From Bacteroidota bacterium (GTDB taxonomy: Bacteria > Bacteroidota > Bacteroidia > Bacteroidales > VadinHA17): a DNA stretch of 64,000 nucleotides. The notes under the pieces were generated by a model. It was not told the origin of the DNA. It worked only from the letters and a program-made list of their open reading frames with translations, and made no database searches. The number at the start of each line of letters is the position of its first letter. Within the stretch, counting starts at the first letter, position 1. The stretch spans positions 1-64,000 of the forward strand of contig JAAYDB010000021.1 of the NCBI GenBank assembly GCA_012729475.1, given 5' to 3'. A program made the position numbers and the translations under genes. Of the stretch, positions 18,525-27,462 are shown in pieces.

Positions 18525-18866
18525 TCAGGTTTTCAACAGCTTATCGATATTATCAATATAGTCAAGACTATCGTCGATAAAAAAGGCAATTTCGGGAACG
18601 ATCCTCAGCTGTGACCTTATTTTTTGCCCGAGATCGAAACGTATCTTTGAAGAGTGATCCTGTACAGATTTAAGAACATGATTATTATCTGTTGACGGAA
18701 AGATGCTCAGATAAACTCTGGCGAAAGAAAGATCCGGACTTATCCTCACTTTGGTAATTGAAACCAATTTGCCGGGAGCAAATTCTTTTCCTTTCCGTAA
18801 AAAGATATCGGCTATTTCCTTTTGTAATAATCTGGAAACTTTTTTTTGTCTTGTCGATTCCACCAT
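18525..18866 (-). CDS. rbfA: Ribosome-binding factor A
   Basis: Small KH-like factor that binds the 30S subunit during 16S rRNA maturation. The core runs from TRQKKVSRLLQKEIADIFL through KVRISPDLSFARVYLSIF to the C-terminal IDDSLDYIDNIDKLL. The ORF track extends 40 codons upstream, but those residues have no family resemblance. I use the ATG at 18866, giving 113 residues, and a TACCTTTG -7 box at 18884-18891 would start transcription inside the rejected extension, supporting this choice. It heads a five-gene operon with the methyltransferase, permease, DUF4296 and amidohydrolase genes. Confidence 0.93.
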   Translation of the reverse strand: MVESTRQKKVSRLLQKEIADIFLRKGKEFAPGKLVSITKVRISPDLSFARVYLSIFPSTDNNHVLKSVQDHSSKIRFDLGQKIRSQLRIVPEIAFFIDDSLDYIDNIDKLLKT

Positions 18867-18883
18867 ATCTGTTTTTAATGCCA

Positions 18884-18891
18884 CAAAGGTA
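18884..18891 (-). promoter_or_regulatory. Candidate -7 box for the rbfA operon
   Basis: TACCTTTG on the minus strand fits TAnnTTTG and predicts a start near 18877, about 10 nt before the chosen rbfA ATG. No well-spaced -33 element is visible. Confidence 0.4.
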
Positions 18892-19013
18892 CAAATAATT
18901 TGGCAGTAAGCTCTTCCCGTGAAATCAACTGTACATTCTTTGTCCCTCTCTCTGTGGCCGGATTGTAACTGTACATTATACATCATAAAGACTAAGCTTT
19001 AGGAGTATGATGA

Positions 19014-19043
19014 TTGCACAGGCAGAAAAAACAATTAGTTTTG
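19014..19043 (+). promoter_or_regulatory. Promoter for trpS
   Basis: TTG (19014-19016), 19 bp and TAGTTTTG (19036-19043) fit the Bacteroidota promoter consensus. Transcription would begin near 19050, leaving a leader of roughly 97 nt before the trpS ATG. Confidence 0.6.
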
Positions 19044-19049
19044 TATGAA

Positions 19050-19146
19050 ATTTACATGAGCAGAAACTCACAAAAAAGTATGATTATTTATCATGTAAAT
19101 CCCATACGCTCAAATAAATAAACGTATGAAAATTTAGGAGTACAAA
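19050..19146 (+). promoter_or_regulatory. Structured 5' leader of trpS with competing inverted repeats
   Basis: Three elements lie between the predicted transcription start and trpS. ATTTACATGA (19050-19059) is perfectly complementary to TCATGTAAAT (19091-19100), with a 31-nt loop. CATACG (19103-19108) pairs with CGTATG (19123-19128). GTATG at 19078-19082 can instead pair with CATAC at 19103-19107, which would disrupt both hairpins, so the leader could switch between two folds. A good Shine-Dalgarno AGGAG (19136-19140 region) ends 6 nt before the ATG, uncommon in this phylum. No known RNA family is recognised. Confidence 0.5.
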
Positions 19147-20136
19147 ATGGAAACAGTAGTAAGTGGTATAAGATCGACAGGTAATTTGCATCTGGGGAAT
19201 TATTTCGGGGCACTCAGTAATTTTTTAAAAATGCAGAAAGAGAACAGATGTTTCTTTTTTATTGCAGATTATCATGCTCTTACTACTCACCCAAAACCGG
19301 ATGACCTGCATGGAAATATTAAGCAGGTACTGGCAGAATATCTGGCCTGTGGTATTGATCCTGAGATAGCAACTGTTTTTATACAGAGTGATGTGCCGGA
19401 GGTGATAGAATTATATCTTCTTCTTAATATGAATGCCTATGTTGGTGAGCTTCAGCGGACGACATCCTTTAAAGAGAAGATACGCAGGCACCCCGATAAT
19501 ATTAATGCGGGTCTTCTGACCTATCCTGTTCTAATGGCTGCCGATATAATCATACATAAGGCAAGCAAAGTACCTGTAGGAAAGGATCAGGAACAGCATC
19601 TGGAGATGACCAGACGGTTTGCAAGACGTTTCAACACTATGTATGGAGTTGATTATTTCCCGGAACCTGATGCTTATAATTTCGGGAAGAAACTGGTTAA
19701 GGTGCCCGGACTTGATGGTACTGGTAAAATGGGCAAAAGTGAAGGGAATGGCATTTATCTTTTCGACAGCCCTGAGGAAATACGGAAGAAAGTGATGCGT
19801 GCTGTCACTGATAGCGGCCCCAAAACACCCGGAGAAAAACCTTCAGAGCCGGTTAAAAATCTTTTCACTCTGATGAAAATTGTATCCGATCCTTCTACCG
19901 TAAAATATTTTACTGAAAAGTATGCTTCCTGCGAAATACGTTATGGAGATTTGAAGAAACAACTGGCCGAAGACATAATAAAAGTAACAAGTCCCATACG
20001 AGAAAGAATTCTGGAGATACTCTCCGATAATCAGTACCTGTCAAAAGTTGTTGCAAGGGGAGCGGAAAAAGCAAGGGAGAGTGCCTCAAAAACAATCAGA
20101 GAAGTAAGAGAAATAATAGGCTACCGGTCTTTCTGA
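19147..20136 (+). CDS. trpS: Tryptophanyl-tRNA synthetase
   Basis: Class I aminoacyl-tRNA synthetase that charges tRNA-Trp. The HIGH-type motif is LHLGN in STGNLHLGNYFGAL and the KMSKS-type motif is KMGKS in GTGKMGKSEGNG. ADIIIHKASKVPVGKDQEQH is the usual Trp-recognition region. The 329-residue length is standard. It stands alone, with its own promoter, a structured leader and a hairpin terminator immediately downstream, so it is probably monocistronic and individually regulated. Confidence 0.97.
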   Translation: METVVSGIRSTGNLHLGNYFGALSNFLKMQKENRCFFFIADYHALTTHPKPDDLHGNIKQVLAEYLACGIDPEIATVFIQSDVPEVIELYLLLNMNAYVGELQRTTSFKEKIRRHPDNINAGLLTYPVLMAADIIIHKASKVPVGKDQEQHLEMTRRFARRFNTMYGVDYFPEPDAYNFGKKLVKVPGLDGTGKMGKSEGNGIYLFDSPEEIRKKVMRAVTDSGPKTPGEKPSEPVKNLFTLMKIVSDPSTVKYFTEKYASCEIRYGDLKKQLAEDIIKVTSPIRERILEILSDNQYLSKVVARGAEKARESASKTIREVREIIGYRSF

Positions 20137-20143
20137 AAAATAA

Positions 20144-20164
20144 AGCCAGGCTTTTGGCCTGGCT
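20144..20164 (+). terminator. Hairpin terminator after trpS
   Basis: AGCCAGGC and GCCTGGCT form a perfect 8-bp GC-rich stem with a 5-nt loop, starting 8 nt after the trpS stop codon. It has no clear U-run after the stem, so termination strength is uncertain. Confidence 0.6.
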
Positions 20165-20334
20165 GGACTTGAGGGATCAAGTATATATTTGAGATTGCCT
20201 GTGTACTATCATAAAAACAAATAACGTGCCAAAAAACAAATCTCGTAACAAGCAGCAAGACAGCAGGATAGTAATGTATCGCCAAGACCGGGACACTGGC
20301 TGGTTGGGAATGCCGGTTCATTAAAATTTATTGT

Positions 20335-20342
20335 TACTTTTG
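20335..20342 (+). promoter_or_regulatory. Candidate -7 box for the DUF3352-like gene
   Basis: TACTTTTG fits TAnnTTTG and predicts a transcript starting near 20349, just before the GTG start codon at 20368. The nearest upstream TTG is 28 bp away, outside normal spacing. Confidence 0.4.
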
Positions 20343-20367
20343 AAGTTGAACCAAACAGTAAGACATA

Positions 20368-23052
20368 GTGGGTAAACGATTTGCCATATTTATAGTTGTA
20401 CTGCTGGTTTCAGGGCTTGCAATTATGGTTTATTTTCTTCATCAGGGAAGAAAAACAATATTGACCGATCCCTATAAAGCAGTTCCTTCAGATGCTTTTC
20501 TCATCATTGAAACAATAGATCTTCAGAGTTTTCTTAATTCAGTCACTTCAGATAAGGGTATAATGGCAGAGGTGGGAAATGTAAAAGATCTTGACAGACT
20601 GAATACAAAAATAAGGTTTCTGGCCGGGCAGGTCAATACGACCGAGTATCATAAGATTCAAAGTGGCAGCTCGGCAATTATTTCCTTCTCTTTTTCAGAA
20701 AAAGGTAATACTGAAGCCCTACTTTCACTCGCAGTTATAGCCGGCACAAAAATACGCCATCTTAAAGAGATCCTTATATCATCAGGGATAAATACGATAC
20801 AGGATAATAAAATATTTGGGACGAAAGTTCTGGAACTTCCTTATAACACGGATAACAGAGAAGATACAGTATATCTTGCTCTTAAATCGGGTTTGCTCAT
20901 TTGTACTCATTCTGTGGACCTGATGAAAACAACGATAGCCAGGACTTCTATTGGGTCTGATGACATACGCGACAGGCCCGGATTTTCGAGAATTTTTGCA
21001 GCTTCAGGGAAAAATGAGGATAAGATATTTCTGGTTTTTGATAATCTTAAACCAGTTATTAATTCTGTCTTCAGAGACGACTATGTTTCGGCAAGAGGAA
21101 TAGAAAAACTAACTGAATATGCTGTTGGGGATATATATATTAAGGATAACGGGGTTGTTGTTAACGGCTATACAGAGTGTACAGATACATCAAGGATACT
21201 TTATAAATACAAGACAGGAAATGCTACAGCTTTTGATACTTATAAAATATTACCATCAGCTACAGCATTGTTTGAGTCACTTGTTCCGTCATTCAGGTCA
21301 GGTGATGAAAAAGCGGATAATGTTTCTCCCGCTGTGGCAGAACTGGCTTCTTCACTGTCGGAATATACAGGAAATGAAGTTACAAGGGCATATATCAACA
21401 TAAAAGGAAGTAGTGCGGATGAAAATACACTGATAATATATGAACTGACAGACAGGGTATTTGCCGAAAAGATTTTTCTGGATCATTTTTCACAGCAGGA
21501 AAAGGGTACAGCTATCACTTATTTCCATCCGGATAATCAGATAAATATCCCTGTATATAAAACAACTTTCAGGGGCTTTGCTGATGCCATTATTCCCGGA
21601 TTCTCAAGAAATTTTGATGATTCTTATTTTGCTTTTTACAGCAATTATCTTATTACAGGCAGTTCTGATAATACTATTTTCAGTGTCCTTTATGATAATA
21701 TGCTGAAAAAAACTCTGGCAAATGATCTTATCTATAAAGAATTTGAGAGTACACTGCCCAGCGTGTCAGCTTATTACTTCTATTGTGTTCCTTTTCTTAT
21801 AACAGATTATCTGAAGAAATATCTCAGTGATGATATAATCAGTTTCATGGAATCGAATGAGGAATCGCTTAGTAAAATCCAGGCTACAGGGTATCAACTT
21901 ACGCCGAGTAATAATATGATTTATAACAGTCTTTCCGTCTTGTATAAAGAAGAGCCGCGGAAAGAATCGATAACTGACTGGGAGACTCTGCTTGATACCA
22001 TCGCCGGGATAAAACCCTTTTTCTTTACAAATCATATTACGGGAGAAAAGGAGGTTTTTATTCAGGACCTGAAAAACAATGCTTACCTTATAAATGCTGC
22101 AGGGAGGATTTTATGGAAAGTTCCATTGAGAGAGAAGATACAGAGTGCAGTTTATATGATAGATTATTTTCGTAACAATAAGTATCAGTTATTATTCTCA
22201 GGAAAGAATCATCTCCATCTTCTTGACCGTAATGGCAATTACGTTGAGAGATATCCTGTACGCCTCAGGTCGCCGGCTACTAATCCCCTTGCCTTGTTTG
22301 ACTATGATAATAATCAGAATTACAGGCTCCTGATAGCCGGTGAGGATAAGATGGTTTATGCCTATGATAAATCAGGCAGTATAGTAAAGGGATGGAGAAC
22401 ATTCAGTACAAACAGTGTTGTCAGTTCAGAAATATGCTGGTTCAGGATCTCCGGGAAGGATTATCTGATTACAGCAGATGAAACCTCTTTGTATTTCACT
22501 GACCGTACAGGTAAAACAAGGCTCACATTAAAAGAGCACGTAACAAAAGCGAGGGGATCATCGATCAGACTTGATCCAGGGTCCAATCCCTGTGTTATAT
22601 GTTCAGGTCCTGACGGAACTATTCAGCATATATATTTCGACGGTAGTGTGAAAAAATCAAAGAAACGGGAATTTTCAATTGACCATTCGTTTGATTTTTT
22701 TGATGTAGACGGGGATGGTTTTGGTGAATATATTTTTATTGATAATGGCATATTGTATCTTTACGACAATAACGGATCCGAATTGTTCAACAGAAAATTC
22801 GGCTCGGATGAGCTCGGTGGACCGATAAATTTTATTTTCAGTTCATCGGACAGGAAGATAGGAGTATTTGACATACAGAATAAACAGATATTCCTGGTTG
22901 ACAGTGAAGGTAACACAATGAGCGGCTTCCCCTTGCGGGGCGCTTCAATGTTTTCCATAGGAAGGCTCACCGGCTCGAATGACTGGAATCTTATAGTAGG
23001 AGGCACAGACAGGTTCCTTTACAATTATAAGCTGAATACCAGGATCAAATAG
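20368..23052 (+). CDS. Membrane-anchored DUF3352-like protein with C-terminal propeller repeats
   Basis: An 894-residue protein of unknown function. An N-terminal membrane anchor (FAIFIVVLLVSGLAIMVYFL) precedes a long periplasmic-type region. Residues ~30-550 resemble the DUF3352 type (VPSDAFLIIETIDLQSFL at the start). Residues ~560-890 contain repeated strands such as LLDRNGNYVERYPVRL, VYAYDKSGSIVKGW and FFDVDGDGFGEYIFID, typical of PQQ/FG-GAP-like propellers with a calcium-loop pattern. The start is GTG: the first in-frame ATG falls inside the membrane helix. The DUF5723 gene begins 7 nt downstream, making a three-gene operon. A role in envelope or surface assembly is a guess from neighbours. 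Confidence 0.78.
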   Translation: MGKRFAIFIVVLLVSGLAIMVYFLHQGRKTILTDPYKAVPSDAFLIIETIDLQSFLNSVTSDKGIMAEVGNVKDLDRLNTKIRFLAGQVNTTEYHKIQSGSSAIISFSFSEKGNTEALLSLAVIAGTKIRHLKEILISSGINTIQDNKIFGTKVLELPYNTDNREDTVYLALKSGLLICTHSVDLMKTTIARTSIGSDDIRDRPGFSRIFAASGKNEDKIFLVFDNLKPVINSVFRDDYVSARGIEKLTEYAVGDIYIKDNGVVVNGYTECTDTSRILYKYKTGNATAFDTYKILPSATALFESLVPSFRSGDEKADNVSPAVAELASSLSEYTGNEVTRAYINIKGSSADENTLIIYELTDRVFAEKIFLDHFSQQEKGTAITYFHPDNQINIPVYKTTFRGFADAIIPGFSRNFDDSYFAFYSNYLITGSSDNTIFSVLYDNMLKKTLANDLIYKEFESTLPSVSAYYFYCVPFLITDYLKKYLSDDIISFMESNEESLSKIQATGYQLTPSNNMIYNSLSVLYKEEPRKESITDWETLLDTIAGIKPFFFTNHITGEKEVFIQDLKNNAYLINAAGRILWKVPLREKIQSAVYMIDYFRNNKYQLLFSGKNHLHLLDRNGNYVERYPVRLRSPATNPLALFDYDNNQNYRLLIAGEDKMVYAYDKSGSIVKGWRTFSTNSVVSSEICWFRISGKDYLITADETSLYFTDRTGKTRLTLKEHVTKARGSSIRLDPGSNPCVICSGPDGTIQHIYFDGSVKKSKKREFSIDHSFDFFDVDGDGFGEYIFIDNGILYLYDNNGSELFNRKFGSDELGGPINFIFSSSDRKIGVFDIQNKQIFLVDSEGNTMSGFPLRGASMFSIGRLTGSNDWNLIVGGTDRFLYNYKLNTRIK

Positions 23053-23059
23053 ATAGAAT

Positions 23060-24541
23060 ATGAATGTTAAAATGAAATTATTACTGACTTTACTGTTGAT
23101 ATCAGGTATTTGTACCGAAGCATTATCCCAGAACAGCCAGGTAATGTATTACATGAATCTGCCCCAGAATCATTTTTTGAATCCTGCTCTGCGGCCAACA
23201 AATAAAGTATATATAGGTCTTCCTGTCATATCGGGTATTAATATGAATATGAACAATAATATTCTGAATTTCAAAGATATGTTTTTTGAAGGGCAGTCTG
23301 CTGATTCCATTGCTCTCATAAGTGAAGGCTTTGATGCTGCACGTTTTCTGTCAGAAAGAGGGGATAATAATTTTTTAAGGGAGGAAGCCTCTGTCCAGGT
23401 TTTTGGATTGGGATTCTCAGCAGGTAAGGACATGTATGTTTTTATTGACTACAATATCCGGGAGGAAGGTAATTTTCTTTTTCCAGGAGATCTGTTCCGC
23501 CTGGCTTTTTATGAAGAAGAAGTGCTGGCCGGAAATTCTTACGACCTGGCTGGATTAAACCTTGGAGCACAATTATATAATGAGTTTGGCATTGGGTTTT
23601 CGAAAAATATCACCGACAGATTCAGAATAGGAGTGAAAGGAAAACTCCTTACCGGCATTGCGGATGTGAGACTGACAACCCACAGGTTCAATGCCGCGAT
23701 AGCTGCTGATTATTCTCAGACATGGGATTCAGAAATGACTATGGATGTCAGTGGACCGGTGACCATTGAATGGGATGAAGAAGAAGACGTGCCTTCCGGG
23801 ATAGTGTTTGATGAAAGCCGGTTTGAATCACCGGAAGATATTGTAAAAAATGTCCTCAGTACCGGGAACAAAGGATTCGGACTTGATATAGGTGCATTAT
23901 ATAATATTAATGATAAATTATCTGTTTCGGCTGCTGTAACCGATCTGGGTTTTATCAGCTGGAAAGAGGATGTAACCAATATACAGGCAGAGAGTGAATT
24001 TGTGTTTACAGGAGAAAATCTTCAGGATGTGTATGAAGGTTCGACAGACTTTGAAGATATTGCTGAAGCTTATATCGATTCCCTGATGAATTCAATAATT
24101 TTTTCCAGAACTTATAATCAGTATAAAACCAGCCTTTCATACGGCATAACAGCTGGTGGCAGCTATAAGCTCTCCAAATCATTCTCTGTAGGATTATTAT
24201 CCCATACAAGATACAGGGATAACAGATATCACGAAGCCCTTACACTATCGGCGAATCTGAATATCAGAAATATGTTTTCTACCAGTATCGCTTATACCGC
24301 TACTAATTACCGACAGAATAATATTGGTCTTGGTCTGGCATTTAGGGCGGGCTGGTTTCAGATCTATGCAATGGCTGACAGAATTCCACTGAGCTGGAAA
24401 CATGTAACAGATATCGATGGGGGAAAGATCCCTTTGCCGGAAATATGGAATACTGCTCATGCCAGACTTGGAATAAACCTGTGTTTCGGTAACAAAGAGT
24501 TTTCCGGAAGAAATGATAAACCAATGATCCAGATACAATAA
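23060..24541 (+). CDS. DUF5723 family outer-membrane-type protein
   Basis: A 493-residue exported protein of the DUF5723 family, known only in Bacteroidota and of unknown function. A signal peptide (MKLLLTLLLISGICTEALSQ) is followed by the family hallmark LPQNHFLNPALRPTNKVYIG. The rest is rich in alternating strands such as FRIGVKGKLLTGIADVRL and FSVGLLSHTRYRDNRY, consistent with a beta-barrel, distantly like the PorP/SprF type. It sits between the DUF3352-like gene (7 nt) and the DUF4834 gene (15 nt). Partnership of the two large proteins across the periplasm is inference. Confidence 0.85.
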   Translation: MNVKMKLLLTLLLISGICTEALSQNSQVMYYMNLPQNHFLNPALRPTNKVYIGLPVISGINMNMNNNILNFKDMFFEGQSADSIALISEGFDAARFLSERGDNNFLREEASVQVFGLGFSAGKDMYVFIDYNIREEGNFLFPGDLFRLAFYEEEVLAGNSYDLAGLNLGAQLYNEFGIGFSKNITDRFRIGVKGKLLTGIADVRLTTHRFNAAIAADYSQTWDSEMTMDVSGPVTIEWDEEEDVPSGIVFDESRFESPEDIVKNVLSTGNKGFGLDIGALYNINDKLSVSAAVTDLGFISWKEDVTNIQAESEFVFTGENLQDVYEGSTDFEDIAEAYIDSLMNSIIFSRTYNQYKTSLSYGITAGGSYKLSKSFSVGLLSHTRYRDNRYHEALTLSANLNIRNMFSTSIAYTATNYRQNNIGLGLAFRAGWFQIYAMADRIPLSWKHVTDIDGGKIPLPEIWNTAHARLGINLCFGNKEFSGRNDKPMIQIQ

Positions 24542-24556
24542 ATAAAATTTTTTGAG

Positions 24557-24745
24557 ATGGTCATCTTAGTACGACTGATATTAATTGTAATTATTATAAT
24601 GCTTCTTTTCCGTTCTTTTTCAGGGTTCAGGATTGTTGATAAGAACAAGGAGAGGGAAGCTGAAGCTGATCGCATAAGGCGTCAGAAAGACAAAAAAGTA
24701 TCAAAAGATACGGGAGAGTTTGTTGAATACGAAGAAGTGGACTGA
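24557..24745 (+). CDS. Small DUF4834-like membrane protein
   Basis: A 62-residue protein with one N-terminal membrane helix (LVRLILIVIIIMLLFRSF) and a charged cytoplasmic tail ending in FVEYEEVD. The tail pattern with a closing D/EYEEV matches the DUF4834 group of Bacteroidota. Function is unknown. It is the last gene of the three-gene operon; its stop lies 3 nt from the stop of convergent mlaF. Confidence 0.7.
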   Translation: MVILVRLILIVIIIMLLFRSFSGFRIVDKNKEREAEADRIRRQKDKKVSKDTGEFVEYEEVD

Positions 24746-24748
24746 TTC

Positions 24749-25516
24749 TTAAACGGAATTATTATTTTCTGTTGATTTTAATTGCTTTGCCAGGGAATTG
24801 GCAAAGACAAAATCGTTCAGGATCTGGTTATCGGAATGGAGTATTTCTTTGTTGGTCCCTTCCCAGCACTTAATCCCTTCATGAATAAATATTACCTTTT
24901 CGCCTATTTCAACGACTGAATTCATGTCGTGTGTATTCACTATGGTTGTCATTGAATATTCTTCAGTCAGCTCTTTTATCAGTTCATCAATAAGTATTGC
25001 AGTAAGAGGATCAAGACCAGAATTTGGCTCATCGCAGAAAAGGTACTTCGGGTTTAGGGCTATGGCCCGCGCAATGGCTACACGTTTCTTCATGCCACCC
25101 GACAGCTCTGAGGGATACAGCTTATTTGAATTAATAATATCAACTCTTTTAAGGCAGAAATTTACTCTTTCAGTTTTTTCTTCAAGGGTTTTGCCGGTGA
25201 ACATATCAAGAGGAAATCTCACATTCTGTTCAACTGTAAAGAAATCGAACAATGCACTTCCCTGAAAGAGCATTCCCATCTGTTCCCGTATCTTTTTCCT
25301 TTCTTCAAAATCAAGGTTATTAAACAGGATATCTTCAAACCATATCTCACCATTGTCCGGTTCATGAAGGCCCACAATTGATTTCAGCAGAACAGTTTTG
25401 CCGGATCCGCTACGGCCTATGATAAGATTTGTTTTTCCCGTTTCAAAGGTGACAGATATATTATCCAGAACTAATCTGCCATCAAATGTTTTGTTAAGAT
25501 TTTCTACCCTGATCAT
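24749..25516 (-). CDS. mlaF: Mla-type ABC transporter ATPase
   Basis: ATPase of the Mla/MCE phospholipid-transport complex at the inner membrane. Walker A is GRSGSGKTVLLKS, the signature is LSGGMKKRVAIARA, Walker B is YLFCDEPNSGLDP and the switch His is in NTHDMNSV. The SGLDP-plus-THD pattern and ALNPKYLFCDEP separate MlaF from other ATPases. The 255-residue length is usual. It overlaps mlaE by 4 bp (ATGA). The MCE-domain partner (MlaD) is not in the window. Confidence 0.92.
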   Translation of the reverse strand: MIRVENLNKTFDGRLVLDNISVTFETGKTNLIIGRSGSGKTVLLKSIVGLHEPDNGEIWFEDILFNNLDFEERKKIREQMGMLFQGSALFDFFTVEQNVRFPLDMFTGKTLEEKTERVNFCLKRVDIINSNKLYPSELSGGMKKRVAIARAIALNPKYLFCDEPNSGLDPLTAILIDELIKELTEEYSMTTIVNTHDMNSVVEIGEKVIFIHEGIKCWEGTNKEILHSDNQILNDFVFANSLAKQLKSTENNNSV

Positions 25517-26256
25517 GATAACAATAATTGGGTAAGAATTACATTAAAAAGGAGGATCAGAACACTGCTGTATACAACGGCTTTCGTACTTGCACGTCCC
25601 ACTTCGAGTGAACCTCCTTCAACAAAATAGCCATGGAAGGCTGAAACACTTGTGATAATAAAGGCAAAAAACAAAGTTTTTATTATTGAATAAGTAATAT
25701 AATAAGGGATAAATGCATACTGAATTCCGTATATGAAATCCTCTGAGGTTATTACTCCGGCTGTTGTACCCGCAAGCCAGCCTCCAAGGATTGCTACAAT
25801 AATACTGATGAGGGTAAGGAGGGGGTTGAAGAGAAGAGTCGCTATGATTTTCGGAAGAATAAGGTAAGAAGCCGAATTGACACCCATCATTTCAAGGGCG
25901 TCAATCTGTTCTGTGACTCGCATGGTCCCAATTTCTGATGCAATATTAGAACCCACTTTCCCAGCAAGAATGAGAGCAGAGATAGTGGATGAAAACTCAA
26001 GTATTATAGAGTCGCGGCATCCAAGTCCGATCAGGTAAGTAGGGTATATGGGATTCTCAGTATTGTATGCTGTCTGAAGTGTAATTACAGCACCCATGAA
26101 GAAAGAGATGATAGAAATGATTCCCACAGAATTTACCCCAAGATAAACCATTTCGTGCATGGTTTGCTGGTAATAGATCAAGGGTTTTTCAGGTTTTGAA
26201 AAAACCTTTTTCAGCATAATAAAATATAATCCGAGTTGTCTTAGAAAAACTAACAT
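25513..26256 (-). CDS. mlaE: Mla-type ABC transporter permease
   Basis: Integral permease of the MlaFE phospholipid transporter, 247 residues with about five helices. The family core is visible in FFMGAVITLQTAYN, LAGKVGSNIASEIGTMRVTEQIDALEMMG and ASYLILPKIIATLLFNPLLT. The tail overlaps the mlaF start by 4 bp, so the subunits are translated together. A promoter matching the consensus lies about 20 bp upstream. Direction of lipid movement cannot be inferred here. Confidence 0.93.
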   Translation of the reverse strand: MLVFLRQLGLYFIMLKKVFSKPEKPLIYYQQTMHEMVYLGVNSVGIISIISFFMGAVITLQTAYNTENPIYPTYLIGLGCRDSIILEFSSTISALILAGKVGSNIASEIGTMRVTEQIDALEMMGVNSASYLILPKIIATLLFNPLLTLISIIVAILGGWLAGTTAGVITSEDFIYGIQYAFIPYYITYSIIKTLFFAFIITSVSAFHGYFVEGGSLEVGRASTKAVVYSSVLILLFNVILTQLLLS

Positions 26257-26273
26257 GTAGTATAAATTGAGTT

Positions 26274-26305
26274 CAAAATTACAAATTATTGCTCTATTTC
26301 TTCAA
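26274..26305 (-). promoter_or_regulatory. Promoter for mlaE-mlaF
   Basis: On the minus strand TTG (26305-26303), 21 bp and TAATTTTG (26281-26274) match the Bacteroidota consensus at its upper spacing limit. A start near 26267 would give a very short leader before the mlaE ATG at 26256. Confidence 0.5.
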
Positions 26306-26334
26306 TCAGACTAAAAAAGCCTAAGCAATAATTA

Positions 26335-26342
26335 TATATTTG
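26335..26342 (+). promoter_or_regulatory. Candidate -7 box for the mannose-1-phosphate guanylyltransferase gene
   Basis: TATATTTG fits TAnnTTTG, about 31 bp before the ATG. No -33 element is found at normal spacing. Confidence 0.4.
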
Positions 26343-26373
26343 TAAATAAATATACCTTTATAATTCATAGGAT

Positions 26374-27459
26374 ATGGATAACCGCTATGTGATTATAATG
26401 GCTGGAGGCATAGGCAGTCGTTTCTGGCCTCTCAGCCGACGCGAAAAACCCAAGCAGTTTATTGATATACTCGGCACCGGAGAGACCTTTATACAGCAAA
26501 CGTTCAGGCGTTTTAAAGCACTTTGCCCACCGGAAAATATATTCGTTGTTACAGGTGACCGGCATAAAGATATTGTTCTTGAGCAGCTTGATATTGATCC
26601 GTCAAATGTACTGGCAGAACCTTTCAGGCGTAATACAGCACCCTGTCTGGCTTATGGTACCTTCAGGATCTTACAGAAGGATCCCCGGGCAGTAATTACT
26701 GTCACACCCGCAGATCATCTTATATTAAAAGAAGAAGAGTTTGGGAAAGTGATTGGTGAAAGCATTGATTTTGTAAGAGAAAATGATGTTCTTCTAACAT
26801 TAGGTATTAAGCCTGACCGCCCTGAAACAGGGTACGGTTATATACAGGCTGATTATAAAAAGAAAATGGAAGGTTTCGATAATTTGTATAAAGTGAAAAC
26901 ATTCACTGAAAAACCAGATATCGAACTTGCAGGGAAATTTATTCAAAGTGGTGATTTTTACTGGAATTCAGGGATCTTTATCTGGAATATAAGCAGTATT
27001 GTGGCGGCCTTTGAGAAGCATCTGCCAGATATGTTTACAGTGTTTGAAGAGGGTAAAAATATGATAGGCACTGATAAGGAAATGAATTTCATACGACGCA
27101 CCTATGCCGAGTGTAAAAATATATCTATTGATTACGCGATAATGGAAAAAGCAGATAATGTGTATGTTAAATGCACTGATATAGGCTGGTCTGATCTTGG
27201 TACATGGAGTTCTCTGTACGAACATTCAAGGACTGATAAGGATGGGAATTCGGTGATCAGTGGAAATGTATTTTCTTATAACAATAAAAGGAATATAATA
27301 AATATATCCGGCAGTAAGGTTGCCATAATAGAAGGGCTGGAGGATTATATAATTGTTGAATCTGATGATGTCCTTCTAATTGTCAGAAAAGAGGAGGAAC
27401 AGAATATCAAGAATTATCTTGAGGATATAAAGAAGGAGACAGGGGAGAAGTATTTATAA
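26374..27459 (+). CDS. Mannose-1-phosphate guanylyltransferase
   Basis: Makes GDP-mannose from mannose-1-phosphate and GTP for surface polysaccharides and fucose derivatives. The nucleotidyltransferase signature IMAGGIGSRFWPLSRREKPKQF is at the N-terminus (quoted in part: AGGIGSRFWPLSR), and FTEKPD, YWNSGIFIW and a DIGWSDLGTW motif follow. The 361 residues cover the ManC/GMP catalytic domain without the C-terminal isomerase domain of bifunctional ManC, so it is the single-function type. It is monocistronic: promoter box upstream, hairpin immediately after the stop. Confidence 0.93.
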   Translation: MDNRYVIIMAGGIGSRFWPLSRREKPKQFIDILGTGETFIQQTFRRFKALCPPENIFVVTGDRHKDIVLEQLDIDPSNVLAEPFRRNTAPCLAYGTFRILQKDPRAVITVTPADHLILKEEEFGKVIGESIDFVRENDVLLTLGIKPDRPETGYGYIQADYKKKMEGFDNLYKVKTFTEKPDIELAGKFIQSGDFYWNSGIFIWNISSIVAAFEKHLPDMFTVFEEGKNMIGTDKEMNFIRRTYAECKNISIDYAIMEKADNVYVKCTDIGWSDLGTWSSLYEHSRTDKDGNSVISGNVFSYNNKRNIINISGSKVAIIEGLEDYIIVESDDVLLIVRKEEEQNIKNYLEDIKKETGEKYL

Positions 27460-27462
27460 AAA

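Noticed and set aside
18867-18986. 40-codon N-terminal extension of rbfA in the ORF track
   Set aside because: No family resemblance, and a TAnnTTTG box places the transcript start inside it.
19007-19048. Short ORF (MMIAQAEKTISFV) with an AGGAG upstream, ahead of trpS
   Set aside because: It has no Trp codons, so it is not a tryptophan attenuator peptide, and it overlaps the predicted trpS promoter, which would place most of it upstream of the transcript.
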